From positions 280,425,999-280,489,998 of the forward strand of contig CM041776.1 of the NCBI GenBank assembly GCA_023374045.1: a stretch of DNA of 64,000 nt. The letters run 5' to 3'. The notes beneath the pieces were generated by a model that was not told the DNA's origin, made no database searches, and saw only the letters and a list, made by a program, of their open reading frames with translations. The stretch's first letter is position 1. Each line of letters opens with the position of its first letter. The stretch is from Limonium bicolor (Eukaryota; Streptophyta; Magnoliopsida; Caryophyllales; Plumbaginaceae). Of this stretch, positions 37,115 to 51,287 are shown in pieces. A program made the translations under genes and the position numbers.

Positions 37115-37529
37115 CTGAATTTTCGTCGAAGTCATCCCCATATTTTCCTTTTAACTTGACGTACGAAAGCTTCATACTTCAAAGGTTTGGTGAGAATGTC
37201 ACCAACTTGATCGTCCGATCTGCAATACTTCACCTCGATCTCGATCTTTGCAACTTGATCTCTCAAATAGTGATATCGGGTCTCGATATGCTTGCTTCTA
37301 CCATGTATGACTGGGTTCTTTGCTAAGTTAAGCGCAGAGGTATTATCAAACAAAAATCGTTGTGGGCTTCTATTGTGGCATATTAATGTGATCCATTAGG
37401 TATCGTAACCACATAGCTTGACAGGCACTTGTTGCTGAGGCCATATATTCTGCCTCGCACGTTAATAGGGCAACAATGGACTGCTTCTTGGATGACCATG
37501 AGCATACGGTTGTTCCAAAGTTGAAGCAA
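37115..37529 (-). pseudogene. Ty1/copia pol 3' end (RNase H), continued from 57081-59211
   Basis: Minus-strand motifs include FNFGTTVCSWSSKKQ, CEAEYMASATSACQAMWLR, NTSALNLAKNPVIHGRSKHI and VGDILTKPL, the end of a copia RNase H. A stop (TAG near 37373) and a frameshift just after it break the frame. The upstream part resumes at 57085 across the 19.6-kb insertion: SGYC joins FNFGTT exactly once one AGCAA duplication is removed, which proves the insertion. Confidence 0.92.
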
Positions 37530-40500
37530 TGAAATACCCCTAAATTAATCTAAATTAATTTAGGGGCTTTCTTTTATTAAACCCTAAATAATACTATTAA
37601 ATATTAAATTATTATACGGTATTATGAATTTAATAATAAGATTTATGAGTCAATAAATCTTGAAAATTTTTAAGACACTCCAATTATATTATAAAGATTT
37701 TAGAAATATTTGGAACATTAATTCGAATCATAAAAGTCAATATAAAATCATAGAAACCATAAAGCTTCTTAAGCCTTGTTAGGATTGACTTTTGGAGAAT
37801 GGTCAAACCAGCCCATGAAACCTATACCAATAAAAAGGTTATGGTAAACCAAGAAGATTGACAATAAGAACGTTAAAAACAGATCATCCTAGCCAAAGTT
37901 ATGATACAATGAAGTTTAGAGCCAAAATTTTGAAAACTGCTGATGTGGCTAGGGGTGCTGACTCAGCGCGTGCGCCTCGGGAGTAGTGCCACGTCAGTTG
38001 GCCGGATTTTTCCACAAATTTCGCTAAGTATCGTAACAACCTCCAGCATATTGGCCTAACTTGTGACATCGATATCTCAGCCGTCTTTTAGAGTTTTCGA
38101 ATGTCATTTATTTCATTCCCTTCTCCTACAAACCATCTTTCTAACCATTACTTATGCTCAACCTAATTCTTTCTACATTGACCGAAAATTTGATCTGAAG
38201 TTGCCTCCCTGAAAACTGCAACCCAGAATTCCAGAAAAACTAGATAATCGGGTAAACTTCGTCTTGTCATAACTTCTTCATCTCTCAATCAAAATTCGCG
38301 TTCTTTAGCTTGTTTTGTAGATCTCTAATTCCTCTATAACTCTTCTGTTTACAACCAAGGCTAATACCCAATCGTGTGCAATAACAAAGCGTCTAAAGTT
38401 CCCGATTCGTCATGCACATAAAATCATAGAAAACACAAGGTATAAACTCGTAACTTTCGGTTTAGATTTCTTACTGATTATTGCGAATTAGATTAAGATG
38501 TTGCTATCAATCTGTAGAGCTATATCTCCTCTTTCGAATAAGCCCAAGAAATTGTCCTAACTCAATCTGTGCTGCAACTTATGAATCAGCAAAGTTCGAC
38601 CCTCAACAACTAGTAAAAGTCAAAGTTTTCCAGAAATCGGATTTGATTTTCCCCGTTGGCGCACTTCCGGTACGATTCCGGTCAAATTACACCGTTATTG
38701 TCATACGTATTTACAATTCCGGTCATACCCAGTTGTTAATTTTAATCTATTACTCATTATATAGGGAGGATTTGTCAAATCGAACTAAAACGAATGTTGA
38801 ACCCTAACTCAAATGCCAGAATCGATTTCTCATTGTACTGCACGATAGGTCATGAAATTGATACCATTAGGTTTGTCTTTGAATTTCGAATCCAATGAGA
38901 CAAGAATAAACGAATTTGGTTCTGTAGATTAAGAGAAAACATCAAAAACGTACTCGAGATTTGGTTTGGGTGTTATGAAGAACTCGAGTGAACTGGGCCG
39001 TCCGATCGTGGATTATAGGAACGGACGACCGAGATTAAAACGTGGAAAGTTTTAGTTGTATTAAGTAATATTAATTCCAAAATAATACCCTATCTTGCTG
39101 GATTTATTTAATGGTCTTCCCTAATGTATTTTAACTTGAAATTTTAACCATAGATTCCTTATAAAATCTAGTTTATTTGATGTAAATTAATATGGGTTTT
39201 GAGTTTTTAAATGTAAGTTATAATTTTTGTAATTTTGAGTATTATGGATTTATTTAGATAATTAACCAAGATATTTATATGAAATAAGAATTTTATAATA
39301 TGTCTAAAATATCATAGTTACTATATATTAAGTTTGGGGATTTTTGGACGAGAGTAAATGGGTCTAAAAATTGTGTTTATGAAATTGTCATAAGTTATTT
39401 TATAATCTATGGTTTTAATGTAACAAAAATTAAAGTATAGTTGATTAATAAACTTTATAGGTTGGGAATAATATAATAAGACTAAACAAACATTTAGTAC
39501 AGAATGTTAATAAATATTTTTGGGTATAAACTTTAAGTGAAAAAAATAAATAAATATGTATATATATATATATAAGAAATAAACTAGTAACTTAGGTTAA
39601 ATCAAGGAATTTAATTAATCTACATTTTTATTAAATATATAATATGGAAGTTAATATACTTAATTGAAACTAAGGAAAATACTATATTTTATAAACCATA
39701 TATTGGATGTGGATATGTGTAAAAGTTAATAGAGATAATTAAATACAATAACACTACGTAACGAATGTCTTAAATAAATCTTAATATATAGACAACGAAA
39801 GAATAAATAAAAAGAACTAAAATACCTTATAGAAAACAGAATATGAAGTAATTAATAAGTTAAAAGCTAGGAGAATTTGTAATTAGATTACATAAAGTGT
39901 TTCACAAATAGATCTTATTATATAATTAATAATGAAATAAATGGAACACTTTTATATCTAATTATGAAGTGGATTAATAAGTCTAGATTTAATCATTTCA
40001 TGACATTTATAGTATTGAACAATAACTTAAGGTTTTGAGATAAAATCTTTAAAAGAATTATGTTATAAAACTATATTAAACTATGATTATGAAATTAATC
40101 TAAATAATAATCCTTAAGTTTCTTTAAATTAGATAAGCCATACAAAATACATTTATTACTAATATTCAGAATATGAGTTTATAATTAAATGATGTACTTA
40201 GTAGTTAGAACTTATAAAAGGTTTGTAAATAGAAATTAGACACTTAAAACCCTTGAACCTTTAATTAGATGAAACCGAGTTACATAAGAGATTATATTAA
40301 TCTATTTTATGACACTGAAAATATTAATATATAATTTGAATATAAGGTATGAGGATTTTTCAGAATAGATGATCCTATTAAATAATCGACAATTTGACTC
40401 ATGAATGAGAATTTAATTCTTAGGTAAATTTTACCTTATGTTAAGATGTAATGTCTATCCTAAAACATAATAAAGGAAATTGATTTGTTGAGTTATTCCT

Positions 40501-43030
40501 TTGAAACCTTAGGTTTTGTAAACAATCTAAAATGTATTTAAGACATAAGTTTATTAAAATTTAGTACAAAAGGAGTTTACATAGTTTATAGAGAGAATGT
40601 GTGTAAAAATAAAACAGTTAGGGAATTAAATGTGAGTAAGGATACATAAAAGGTTATCATAAAACACCTTATTATATAGGTAATAATAAAGCAAATAATA
40701 TATCTTGTGAACACTAAATGTAAGAGTTCGATAAGTCTAAGTTAATTATAACATAGTTATTTCAAGATGAGAAGTAATTCACCATCTTATGACAAGATTA
40801 TTAGATGGCTGTAATAAAAAGTCATTCTGAACTAAGGATATGATAATTGAGTTTAGTGGCTCAATTAAGTTATAATAAAATGTATCTACAACACTATGAT
40901 TCCAATATACAAGATGTAGATCTTAATTAAGTTAAGGGGAAAACTTAATCATAATGGATTATCTAGTAATATTGATAAAATACATAATCATTACATTGTG
41001 AAATAATAGTATAGTATTCTAAGATAAACCTATCATAGGTTATAATACGATGTTTATTCTAAATTAAGAATAAAAGTATTGAGCTTAAGAATTGTTATTG
41101 AAATTCTAAGATTGATTGAATAACATAAAATGCATTTATGACATAAGGGTCTCAAAAGTCTTGAATTGAGAATTGCGGTTAAGTTTGAGTAAAGTGGTTA
41201 AGAGTGGAACAATTAACAAGTGTTAATAAAATACATTCCTTGGTCTTACAACCTTGAGTTATACAACATTCTAAGATAAGTCAAAGGCTATACATAACAT
41301 TTAAGCGAGGGCTTATGTAACACCCCTACCATTAATACAGTGCTTACCGTCCAATTTCCTTACGTATTAGATACACGCAGCGGATATATGCTTACATACA
41401 ATGGGTGATACAATGCCGTTAGTCACCCACATGACTAACAAGGCTACTACTTCTACATACAGCATCGGTCTGATGGACCGGAATCCCGAGTGCTACAAGT
41501 CTACAACACATTCTCCGTTTACCAAATACTTCAATCTTCATTCAATACAATACTCCAAGTACAATACAGTATAATCTACATACCGAGTTTACTAGGTTCC
41601 TTATACAAGTATAATACCTCTTCCAGTTCATACATACTCACTAAGAGACTACCTACTACCCCTTCCTCACTACTACATTACTTCCTAAATACAAGGGGTG
41701 TGCTAGTTAATACACCTCTACATTCTGCGACTACTATCCAATGTAGTCACCGGTCTCGTGCCTTGACCACATTCACTTCGGGTACCTGCACACTAAAAAA
41801 TGTCCCCCGAAGGGGTCAGCTTTCGCCGAGCATGATAACCGCATACCCCGCGTACTAGTGAGGGTACGCCGACCACTTGGTCGAATACATGCGGTTGATT
41901 TTATTCAAACATACATGCATACATGCTCTTATACACAATACAACAATACTTACGCAAGGCATACATACATACACTACATTACATACAAGGAATACAATAA
42001 ACCATCCAATACATACTTACCTTCTTCCGAAATACACATACTCATTGCATACACAATATACAATTCTTGTTAGCTTCATTGGTCCACCCGGGTTAATCGG
42101 GTGGAGATTACTCTTTTACTCGTTACTTCATACACATACATACTCATACTCATACTTACTTACGGATCCATACTTACTTACTCTACTCTTACTCTTACTC
42201 AAGTTAAGTCGTCGGGACCTCCGGCCCTGGGGACTACACCGTCCCACCTCCGGGATTTACTTGACTCACCAATCCGGGATGCTACCCATTTAAGGGATTT
42301 GGGCCGCGGACCAGTTTAAGAGTCAGGATTTGCAGCCAACCTCTTGTGACTCCGCATCCTCACGCGTGGCCGAAGCTATATCGGACTTGTACTCATTCCA
42401 ATTTACTCACTTAAGTTAGGAGTTAGATAGTTAGGAATTAGCACAAGTCAACATCCAAGCCACAATAATACAATACACATATACACATACATACGAGGTA
42501 CAATACATTACACAAGTACAATACGAGGTTCGAATACCATTCATCATCATTCATACATTTCATGAATTATACAAACTAGTGCTCAAGACAGTGAATATCA
42601 AGCACAACATAAGTCAAGCCCAGGTAAGTGCAATATAGTCCGATTCATGCATTATCTTATTTAGGTGGTCAAATAAGCACACAAATCGGGGTAACCAGAT
42701 TAGGATACAGGGCATGAGGAAATCATACCTTTCACCGTTGTACTTGTATCCCAACGTTCCTCCGGTATTCACAATTCAAATCCTATGATATACATACAAC
42801 CGAATAATTAATCTAACTATCATTAACTTAATTCGGTTACCCTTACGCTTCCTAACTCATACTTACTAGGTCTTCACATTCTTATACTTACATTTTATTT
42901 ACTTACTTTTAATTACTTAACAATGGTTTACTTACACATATATGCACGTACGTATAGGTGGGTATACATATACATACATACATACATATACTAACCATAG
43001 TCTTATAGTTTTTTTTGTAGGTTTTGACCC

Positions 43031-43430
43031 GACCGAACTTGCGACCGACCTTGCAAGTTCGGTCCGAGTCAATAGGTTACATCGGGTGAAAATTCCAGGG
43101 CCGACCGACCTTGCAAGTCCGGTCCCAAGGTCGGTCCATTCCAGTAAGTTACTTAACGGAAAAATTTTAGCCCGACCGACCGTGCAAGTCCGGTCGCAAG
43201 GTCGGTCCATTCCAGTAGCTTACTCGACGGAAATTTTTCTGGCCGACCGAACTTGCATGTCCGGTCGCAAGTCCGGTCGATTCCAGTAGGTTACAGACGG
43301 GAGAATTTTTCTGGTCCGACCGAACTTGCAAGTCCGGTCGCAAGTCCGGTCGATTCCAGAAGCTTTCCCGTCTTTGTAAATCTGGGCTCGACCGAACTTG
43401 CAAGTCCGGTCGCAAGTTCGGTCCGGCCCA
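43031..43430. repeat. Palindrome array 1 in 3' LTR, six units spaced ~72 bp
   Basis: Units start near 43031, 43103, 43174, 43245, 43318 and 43390. Each is built from GACCGAACTTGCAAGTCCGG, GACCGACCTTGCAAGTCCGG or a similar variant plus an extra arm. The core TTGCAA is symmetric. The counterpart is 53001-53390 in the 5' LTR. Confidence 0.9.
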
Positions 43431-43751
43431 GTATTTGCATTTTTACTTCTTTTTCAGCCCCATACTTTACCCATTGTTTCTCCAATCTTCTTACATGTAA
43501 TCTCACATGTTTAAACACTACCTAGTCCCTTCAAATTGCCTTAGTTCATCCACTTTACATTTTTACTAATTCTTACTTGTACCATTTCATTTCCATTCTT
43601 TACTTACTTCTCATTCTCATTCTAGCTTGTTTATACTCCTAAAGACTCTTACTTATGATTACTTAAGTCTTAAGCGGCTTATACAACCATCCCCAAACAA
43701 AGCCTTAACTTACAGCCCACTTAAAATTCTTCTCGGGTGAAATTTAGTGTT

Positions 43752-44005
43752 GGTCCGGGACCTTGTCCCTATCCTTAGTCCCGGACCAACCTTGGTCGTG
43801 AGTTTCGAATGGTTTTAACGAGTGGTCCGGGTCCTCATACTTAACCCAAGTCCCGGACCATGAACTTACACCACTCTCGGCCTATTTTGACATACTGGTC
43901 CGGGTCCTCTTACAAGGGGTAAGTCCCGGACCTAAATTTTGACAAACTCTCGGGTGTTTTGAATGGTTGGTCCGGGACTTAATACAAGGCCTAAGTCCCG
44001 GACCA
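43752..44005. repeat. Hairpin array 2 in 3' LTR, four 36-bp units spaced ~72 bp
   Basis: Units begin at 43752, 43824, 43897 and 43969. Each reads GGTCCGGG(A/T)C, about 16 bases of loop, then GTCCCGGACC. The arms are nearly identical while loops vary, as expected if the stem is what is kept. The 5' LTR has the same four at about 53712-53965, with one arm changed to GTCCCGAACC. Confidence 0.9.
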
Positions 44006-45764
44006 ACACTGGTCTGCTACGAATTGCGTTTTCTTTCTTGCTCTGTTTCATTCTCTTCTTCCTCTAATCCATTCCTAATTGTTTCTAATCTTGATATTAC
44101 ATGCTTAACTACTCATTTAATGTCTAACCTACCCAAATCCATCACCAAAACTCAATCCTCCCCAACCTACTGATATCTCACCATTTCCACTATTTCATTT
44201 CTTTCCTTTCTGTTGCAGTTCTACCGAGTTGCTGCTGCTACTTCTGATCCATTTTCATTCTCCTTCTACAAATGCTAACAGCTCCTAAGTGACATAGTTT
44301 CTAGGTAAAATTTGCCATAGTTTCCCCTATAATCCTACATTCTCCTCACACTAATTCATCCAAAATCAAATCGGTTTCAACCTGCATCAGTTTATACCTA
44401 TGCATTGACAGTTTACATGTATATATGCATCAGTTCACTCACGTTCACAGCAGCAGCTCATTCCTTTATGTTTTGACAGATTTCAACTTATCTACACAAA
44501 TAATGTTATCAATACCATCATGCTCATCTGTTTATACGGTTACAGTAGGTTTACATTTGTTAAACAGTATACTTATACATACACACACATTACTCAAGAC
44601 TGAACAGAGGTAAATCTTTACCTTGTTCTTGCTTCTGTTTTGTTTTTCTTCCTTTCTTCCTTCTACCGGTTTTGGTATTCAACAATCTAATATCATCACC
44701 CATACATACACCCATTCAATACTAAAATTAACCCTAACCATTATTTGAGTTCTAATGTAAATTTTAGGGTTTAGAATTTATATTACCTTCCAAGAGTGCA
44801 AGTGCTGTTTGGAGTGGTTCAAGAACAATATTTCCAACTCCACCACCAAGCCAAAATCGGATAGAACACAAGAGACCAAACAAGGGTTTAGTCTAGATTT
44901 TCGTTTTGCCTTTGAGGCTAGAAAAAGATGGAGTTTTCGAAATATTTTTACCTTAGAAGAACAAGGAGAAGGAGGGCCTTCTAATGGTGGTGTTGAAGCT
45001 CCAAATGGGACATACCCATGAAAACGAAAATCGTTGTTTTCGAATTTTGGAAAGATGAAAATGTAGCTCTTGGTGAGAGGATTACAATGGTGGTTTTTTA
45101 TAATTTTTGGAAGAGTTTGGAGAGAGTTACAAGGAAAGAAGTAAGAGTTTGTGGGTGTTTTCTTCAAGCCTCCATGGAAATCGGCTAGAGGTTGGAGGAG
45201 AAGAAAAGAGAGAGTGAGGGGGAGTGAGTACGTGGGTGTTGTGAGGAAATGAGAGATAGGAGAGAGAATTGTGAGTGTGAGAGTAATATGTTACTTTTTG
45301 CCTTTTTAATGTTTTTGTCCTTTGTGAGTAAAAGGAAGAAATAAGAGAGGTGTGAGTGGGCTGTGCAATCGGACAGCATACAGAACCCACATGGGTTTTA
45401 AAATTCTTTTTGCAATATTGGACACACTAGTTTGTGTTAATTATGTTTCTACCCCACAACTTCCCGTTTTTGACAGTTTTTACTAATCTCTCGTTTTATT
45501 GATTTTATTGGTCCTAAAGCTTCACTAATATTCATTAATGATTATTTAGTTGACCAAAATTGTTACGAGCCTATTTGACCCGCTTAAAGACACGTTTTCC
45601 CGGTTACCTCGAAAAACGCGCTTTAAGGTTCGTTAGTGCTTTTAATCCGTTTTAAGGATCCGTTTTCTTCGGGATTTGTTCCCTAATAATTATTTATACT
45701 TAATTAAGCTCCTAAAATACTTATTAGCCTAATTAATCACTATTTTTAATTACGGGGTATTTCA

Positions 45765-45780
45765 ATCTACCCCCCTTAAG
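45765..45780 (-). promoter_or_regulatory. Polypurine tract of the nested element
   Basis: On the minus strand CTTAAGGGGGGTAGAT directly precedes the LTR start TGAAATACCCC. The upstream words GAGGGCAAAGTTTCTTAAGG resemble the 3' end of Tekay/Del gypsy elements, as recalled. Confidence 0.8.
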
Positions 45781-48700
45781 AAACTTTGCCCTCAAAGTTG
45801 CTCAAGGTTATAAGTTTACAATGCTTACTCATTCTTACATGTCTAATACTACGGTTATACAATCTTCCTCTTACTAATTCCCAAATCCATTACTCAAGGT
45901 TTCTACATATCATACCATCCAAATGTACTATAGTTACTCCAATCCGCGCTACTACTAACTATCTGGTTCCTCATTACAAAGTTCATACATACATACAGTG
46001 CAAAGCTATCCCCAAAGCAATGCAATACACATACAATCCCGCAGGCACTCTGGTCATCTCGACGCAGGACTCCTCTATGTCCCGCTGCCTTTGGAATAAT
46101 ACCACATACTACACTACTATCTTTTCCGGTACAAGCTTCTCACAAATTCTTAACCTTCAGTCTAAGAGAAATACTTCACTACTACCAATTAGAAATTTTC
46201 TAAAACACATAACTCCAAGGTCCAATATATATACATTACTTCTACCCTATGTGTGATTTTTGTGACCACTTAAGGGGAGCTTCAAGAATCATTCGACCCT
46301 GATGTGATCAGCATCAGTGTTGAACTATCTTTCCACCCCAATTTGTGTTCGGTTTCCCTTGATCTGATCAGGATCAAGTTCGACTTCCCACATCAGTTTC
46401 AAACAAGCAAATAATTTAGTTGTTTTCATTTTCTATCTTTTTACTCTTCCTAGTCATTCATACATCTCCAAAGGATGGAGTCAGTCCATCAATCATCCTC
46501 ACTCTATTTCCCAAATGCTTTACTCCATGGTTCAATCCTAATGCTCATTTCCTCAACCTTCACTACTTCCATCCATTACTCACCATCATATCCTATATTC
46601 TAACTACGGAATACTGCACTTATAAGATTTAGTTGGCTTCGATTGTTTCACATATTTTACTTACGATTCCACTACTCATAAACTTCATTCATCTACTATC
46701 CTCATTCATTTTGTACTACTTCTTCAAAGGTTACAATACTTGTGGAGCTCCGTCCACTACTCATTACTTTTCTTTTACTAATACTCTTACACTGGTGTTA
46801 CAAGATAGGTACGTTCCTCCTATGGTATTTGCATGTTTAATGCCTAGTTACCATAATTACAATATGAATGAGTACTTATGATTATTTAACGTAGTACCAA
46901 TCATCAATTTGATTCTCATTTGTGCTATGCACATTACGGTTTAAGTGTTTTATTCATAAAACTTACATTAAGCGGTTTTCGCTCTACCCCCCTTAAAAGG
47001 GATTACGCCCACGTAATCTACCATATGTTATTATTATTAAACATTGGTTTAATCAGTTTGGGCAAACTGAAGCGTTTAGCTTCACTACGGTATACTATAG
47101 AGTACGCTCTGGTCAAAGGGTCTTAACCATACCAATGGTTTAGTCTTTGCACCAAGAGTTCCTATATGAGTTTATTTAACTCATATGTAATTCGGTTCTA
47201 GCTTAATCGGCTTCAAGGCATTAATAGCCATTTTGCCATACTTACTAGGTATATTAATCTCCTAGCTAGGGCCCACTAGCTTCTGCTGCGCGACCCTGAT
47301 TGCTTGGGTTATTCACCCTTCTTGTTATCCTTAATGTGCTATACATTACCTTCTCGTCCGTCTATCATGGGAATAAGGTTTACTAAACAACTGCGGTATT
47401 CTTTTACGATTATTCGTGCTTCTACGATTATTCGTTAAGTTCCTCCGACTTATTGTCAAGCGAGGTTAAGTCACCACTTAGCTGTAGTGCTTCCTCTGTT
47501 GTCACTAGCTTTTAAATCATACCAGTTCTTCTGGTTCAGTACAAGTGTTCTTTACTTGTATGACCTTGCATTTCTATGCGTCGGTCCTAGTGACTTTCCT
47601 GTATCTCCTTTCACCTTTTTTTTCCGATGGAATTCACATCTTGTGATTGTTAGTGTGTGTTACACACTTCGTGCTTCTTTGGCCTTAGGCCGCACGGTTG
47701 TTGCTAAGCTTGCTTAACTGGCTTATGCCATGTTTGTGGTGAAAGGAAAGATTTACTACGGTTTACATTCTCCATATCCCTAGCCATCCCATTAGATCAT
47801 TAGCTGCACCAGTGCAATACCAAAACACTCAGTCATACAGAGTGCAGAGGCGTATACGCTTGACAGTAAGTCACTTATGTGATAGGAAAGAATATTTCTG
47901 TGTGTCATCTCATACTTATACTCTGTGTTATTGCTTAACTATTCCCTCATAGCGGTCGCCTGTTGCGCACCGTATTCTTACTCATTGTACAACATTGCTT
48001 TTACTGTTTCGGTTACTGTGGTAGTTCCTCTTTACTCATTGCCATTGTCGTTGGCACCATTTCCTTATGGTGTAAATACACTAGAAGGTTCCTGGTGTTC
48101 GTGTATATGACGGTTGTCGTAGAATACTGCACGTTATCATCTTCCCATTATGGAGATGTTCTGTTCCCAATTAGGTTTCATGTGTAGGTTAGCTTACCTC
48201 ACATCCTATCATCATTTGTGATACAATTTACCAAGTGTCTTGGTTGACAATGGATGCAGTAGTTTATCGGGTTACTAGCTCTCTTGAGTGTTGGTCATTC
48301 ATGGTTTTCAATGTGTATTCACATTGATTGTTTTGACAATTACTGTCTTTCCAGTGCTGAGCACTAATGATAGGCTCTAGCTGTGTAGTTTACTCTGTCA
48401 TTGATAATGAAAGTTCTTGTTGAGGGGTTTGTCTCCACTCATAGGTCTAATGACAAGGTTTGCTATGTTGGTGTTTACACAATGGTCCACTATATGTTTG
48501 GGTGTATATGGAGTATGCTTACTCCCTTAAGTCGTAATGGTTTGGAAATCTCATTTCCTTATCCCATCATCCCTTGGCAATATCTATTGCATGGTTTTAT
48601 TGTTATAGTAGATGAAAGCCTTTTCCAAGGGTTCACATCATCACCGCATTGGTGGTCTTCGGTTAACGAGGGGTACCTTCCCTTGGGTTTCTCGTAGTAT

Positions 48701-51271
48701 CCAAGTGTGGACTAGGCCAATGTTGGCATTATCATGATTCTTATGCCTCTGTGCTACCATTGCTACAGAAGGCATGGCGGTAATTAAGAACTCCGTCAAC
48801 TGTATACTAGGCTGATGCTCTAGTGACAGTGACATTGAGTTGGCCATTACTCCAAGCCACTCAGAGTGTTGGGTTTGAATTTATGGTCCAGTTGTTGATT
48901 TCTTGTCGTATGAGGCAATCCCTCTTGCAAGTCTTGTTAGTATTGGTGTGGGTTTTGCAACCGTTTAAGGTTACACACGTAGTTGGTTGATGGCTTTTAA
49001 GCCGTACTACTGCGAGCTATGCTCTTTGCAAGCTGCTTATGCATGTTTCCACTCCTTGTATACCGTCATAGGTTGGAGGTATTATTGGGCTCCATGGTAA
49101 GTCGTGACATCACGCTTCCGTTCATAGGAGACCCTTTAGGTAATCTGATGTTAATAGGTGTCTCTCAATATCTTAGGGCATTTCCTGTTAAGTGAAATCC
49201 CTTCGGGTCCCAACCGAGTGTTCGTTCTAACTTTCGTGCTTTTATCATGTCGCTGTTGTTCGACTGTTGTCCATCTAGTCACCCTCAAGGATTGCTCCTG
49301 GGTGTTGTTAAATTATGTCGTTACTTCCGGCTGATGGTTATGATATGTTGTCCACTGTACCATCTTGTGGTATCGTTCTTGAGTTGTCCCTTTTTGGGTC
49401 ATGACGTCTCCTCCTTGGGTAGACTGTTTATGCTTGTTCCTAGTACTTGAGACTAGGTTTGAATATCCTCTCCGATTATGGATTGTGCTTCGTAGTAATT
49501 TTGTGATTGCTCTTGGGAATTCCGCCCCGTTTGTTGAGTATTGTTAGGTTCACGTTAGGCATTCGCCTTAATGTGTTTAGGCTGGGCATTCCATCCAGCT
49601 GTCAGGTAATTTCTTGGATTATTTGAGACATATCCAATGTCTATACTTACTAGCATGTGCTCTTTGCACTTCCTAGTTTTTTCCTCATCTTCAGATGGAT
49701 TCTCTGAGTTCCTTTATGCTTGATCCTCTGAGGTGTCCAGCTGTCTTGGGTTGAACTTACTGATGGTCCGTAGAACGGAGTTGACTACTTCCCGTGTGTC
49801 GTACACTACATGTATACATACGTGGGGTACCATGTTGATACGTTACCACTTACCCAACTATATGTCGGGCCCACAAGCTCCTTCGGAGTGCGGTTGTCCC
49901 ACATCCCGTAACGGTATACTCGTAGTGTTCGCCACACGCCTAGGTGAAGTATTCTATTGCCAACTCCTCTTGTATCATATGATACTCACCATAATCTGTT
50001 GGTTGTTTTAAAATCCAAGGTTTAAAAGAAGGTTGTGGTTTTGAAGAAAATTTTGGGTTTTAAAACAATGGTTCGGTGTTAAAAGAATCTCTCATGGCAT
50101 AGCCATGTTTGAGGTCTTGACCAAGTCTAGCCTCGCTGACTGGTATGTTCTAAATACCGTGGTCGGGCCGTTAGGCCTTTCCAAGGTTCCATTCCTTCAG
50201 TTTTAGGATGTTTCCTGTGGTTGTTTCGTTACGGTCACCGTACATTACTATGTACTTGTGACATGTTAGTGTCCCTTTACATATCTCTGTCTTTACTACT
50301 GCACTTGCCTTGGCAAGTGCGTGGTATCGGTGGTTTTTGGATAATCCTATACCAATCTTGGTATGGCTTCTGCTTGTATTTAATAGTCTTATTAACCTTT
50401 CCCTTGATCTTATTGATCCATAATTGGTATACTCGCCCCTTTAGGTAGCTTCTTGGTGGTCTAGACATGGCTGTCGTAGATCCGGGTACTCCTCCAATCC
50501 TTGGAGATTCCCGCTCTATTTGGTTTAGTGTCGTTCCTTGTGGCTCGTTCCCACACATCTGTGGCGGTCACTGAGTCTTCCTTGTTTAGGCACTACTCTT
50601 GTAGTCCTATTGGATTATATCTCATGGTTGTTATTGTAGTTGTCTGAGCTATATTGGCCAGGTATTGCAACCCTAGTGGCGTTGTAATTCTGGAGATAAC
50701 TGCTCCCGACTATATCCTTAGTCGGCTAGCATACCGTTTGTGGCATTATTCAAGTATTACTATCCCGTAGACTTGTGTCTCGGGTTCCGTTACTGCTCCC
50801 TTTTCCATTCCGTTGCACGGTTAGTGCTTCTTTCCTGCTGTTGGTTGACTAGCTAGGTTTCGCGACTACTAAGCATGTCGCCCCATGTTGTTGTAAGTTG
50901 TAGCCTCCTTGTGGTTGGAGTGCTCATTCCACCGCTATGAAGTGCAGGTATTGTTGTTCAGCCGGGATCTATCTCCGGGACTTCCAGTTCCTGGAATCTA
51001 CTACATGTCGGTTCTTGTTTACCGTGTGATTGCTTCGCAACTGCCAGATCGGGTTTTCCCGAGTGTGAGAGGGCTTTTCCTCTCTCTGGCATCCTTTCCC
51101 TAGTTATACAGTGGGGTTTGCGGCGGGCGGGACTGGTATTGTAGGTATCCGGTACTCACCGGTAGTTCCTAACTAGCATATCTCTAATGCTAACACTCAG
51201 CCCTTAGCCCTAAGCTTCTAATTCCTAACTCGGTATTCCTAAGCTCGGTATTTCCAGTCATCAGAGCGATA

Positions 51272-51287
51272 CTTCGCTCTGATACCA
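51272..51287 (-). promoter_or_regulatory. Primer-binding site, initiator tRNA-Met type
   Basis: The minus strand reads TGGTATCAGAGCGAAG five bases inside the LTR end TGTTACA. TGGTATCAGAGC is the known complement of the plant initiator methionine tRNA 3' end. It sets the direction of the element. Confidence 0.9.

Larger units (their letters stand above)
41316..45764 (-). repeat. 3' LTR of the nested element (4449 bp)
   Basis: Boundaries are TGTAACACCCC and GGGGTATTTCA. It is nearly identical to 51293-55727. Differences seen in the first 600 bp include TATTAG/TATCAG, AGTGCTAC/AGCGCTAC and a 3-base insertion near 41530. It contains the ACATAC-rich microsatellite-like stretches and both inverted-repeat arrays. 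Short open frames inside are not genes. Confidence 0.9.

Noticed and set aside
45786..46256. 156-codon plus-strand frame inside the nested element
   Set aside because: It runs opposite to the transcription direction set by the primer site and has no recognisable domain. Composition alone explains it.
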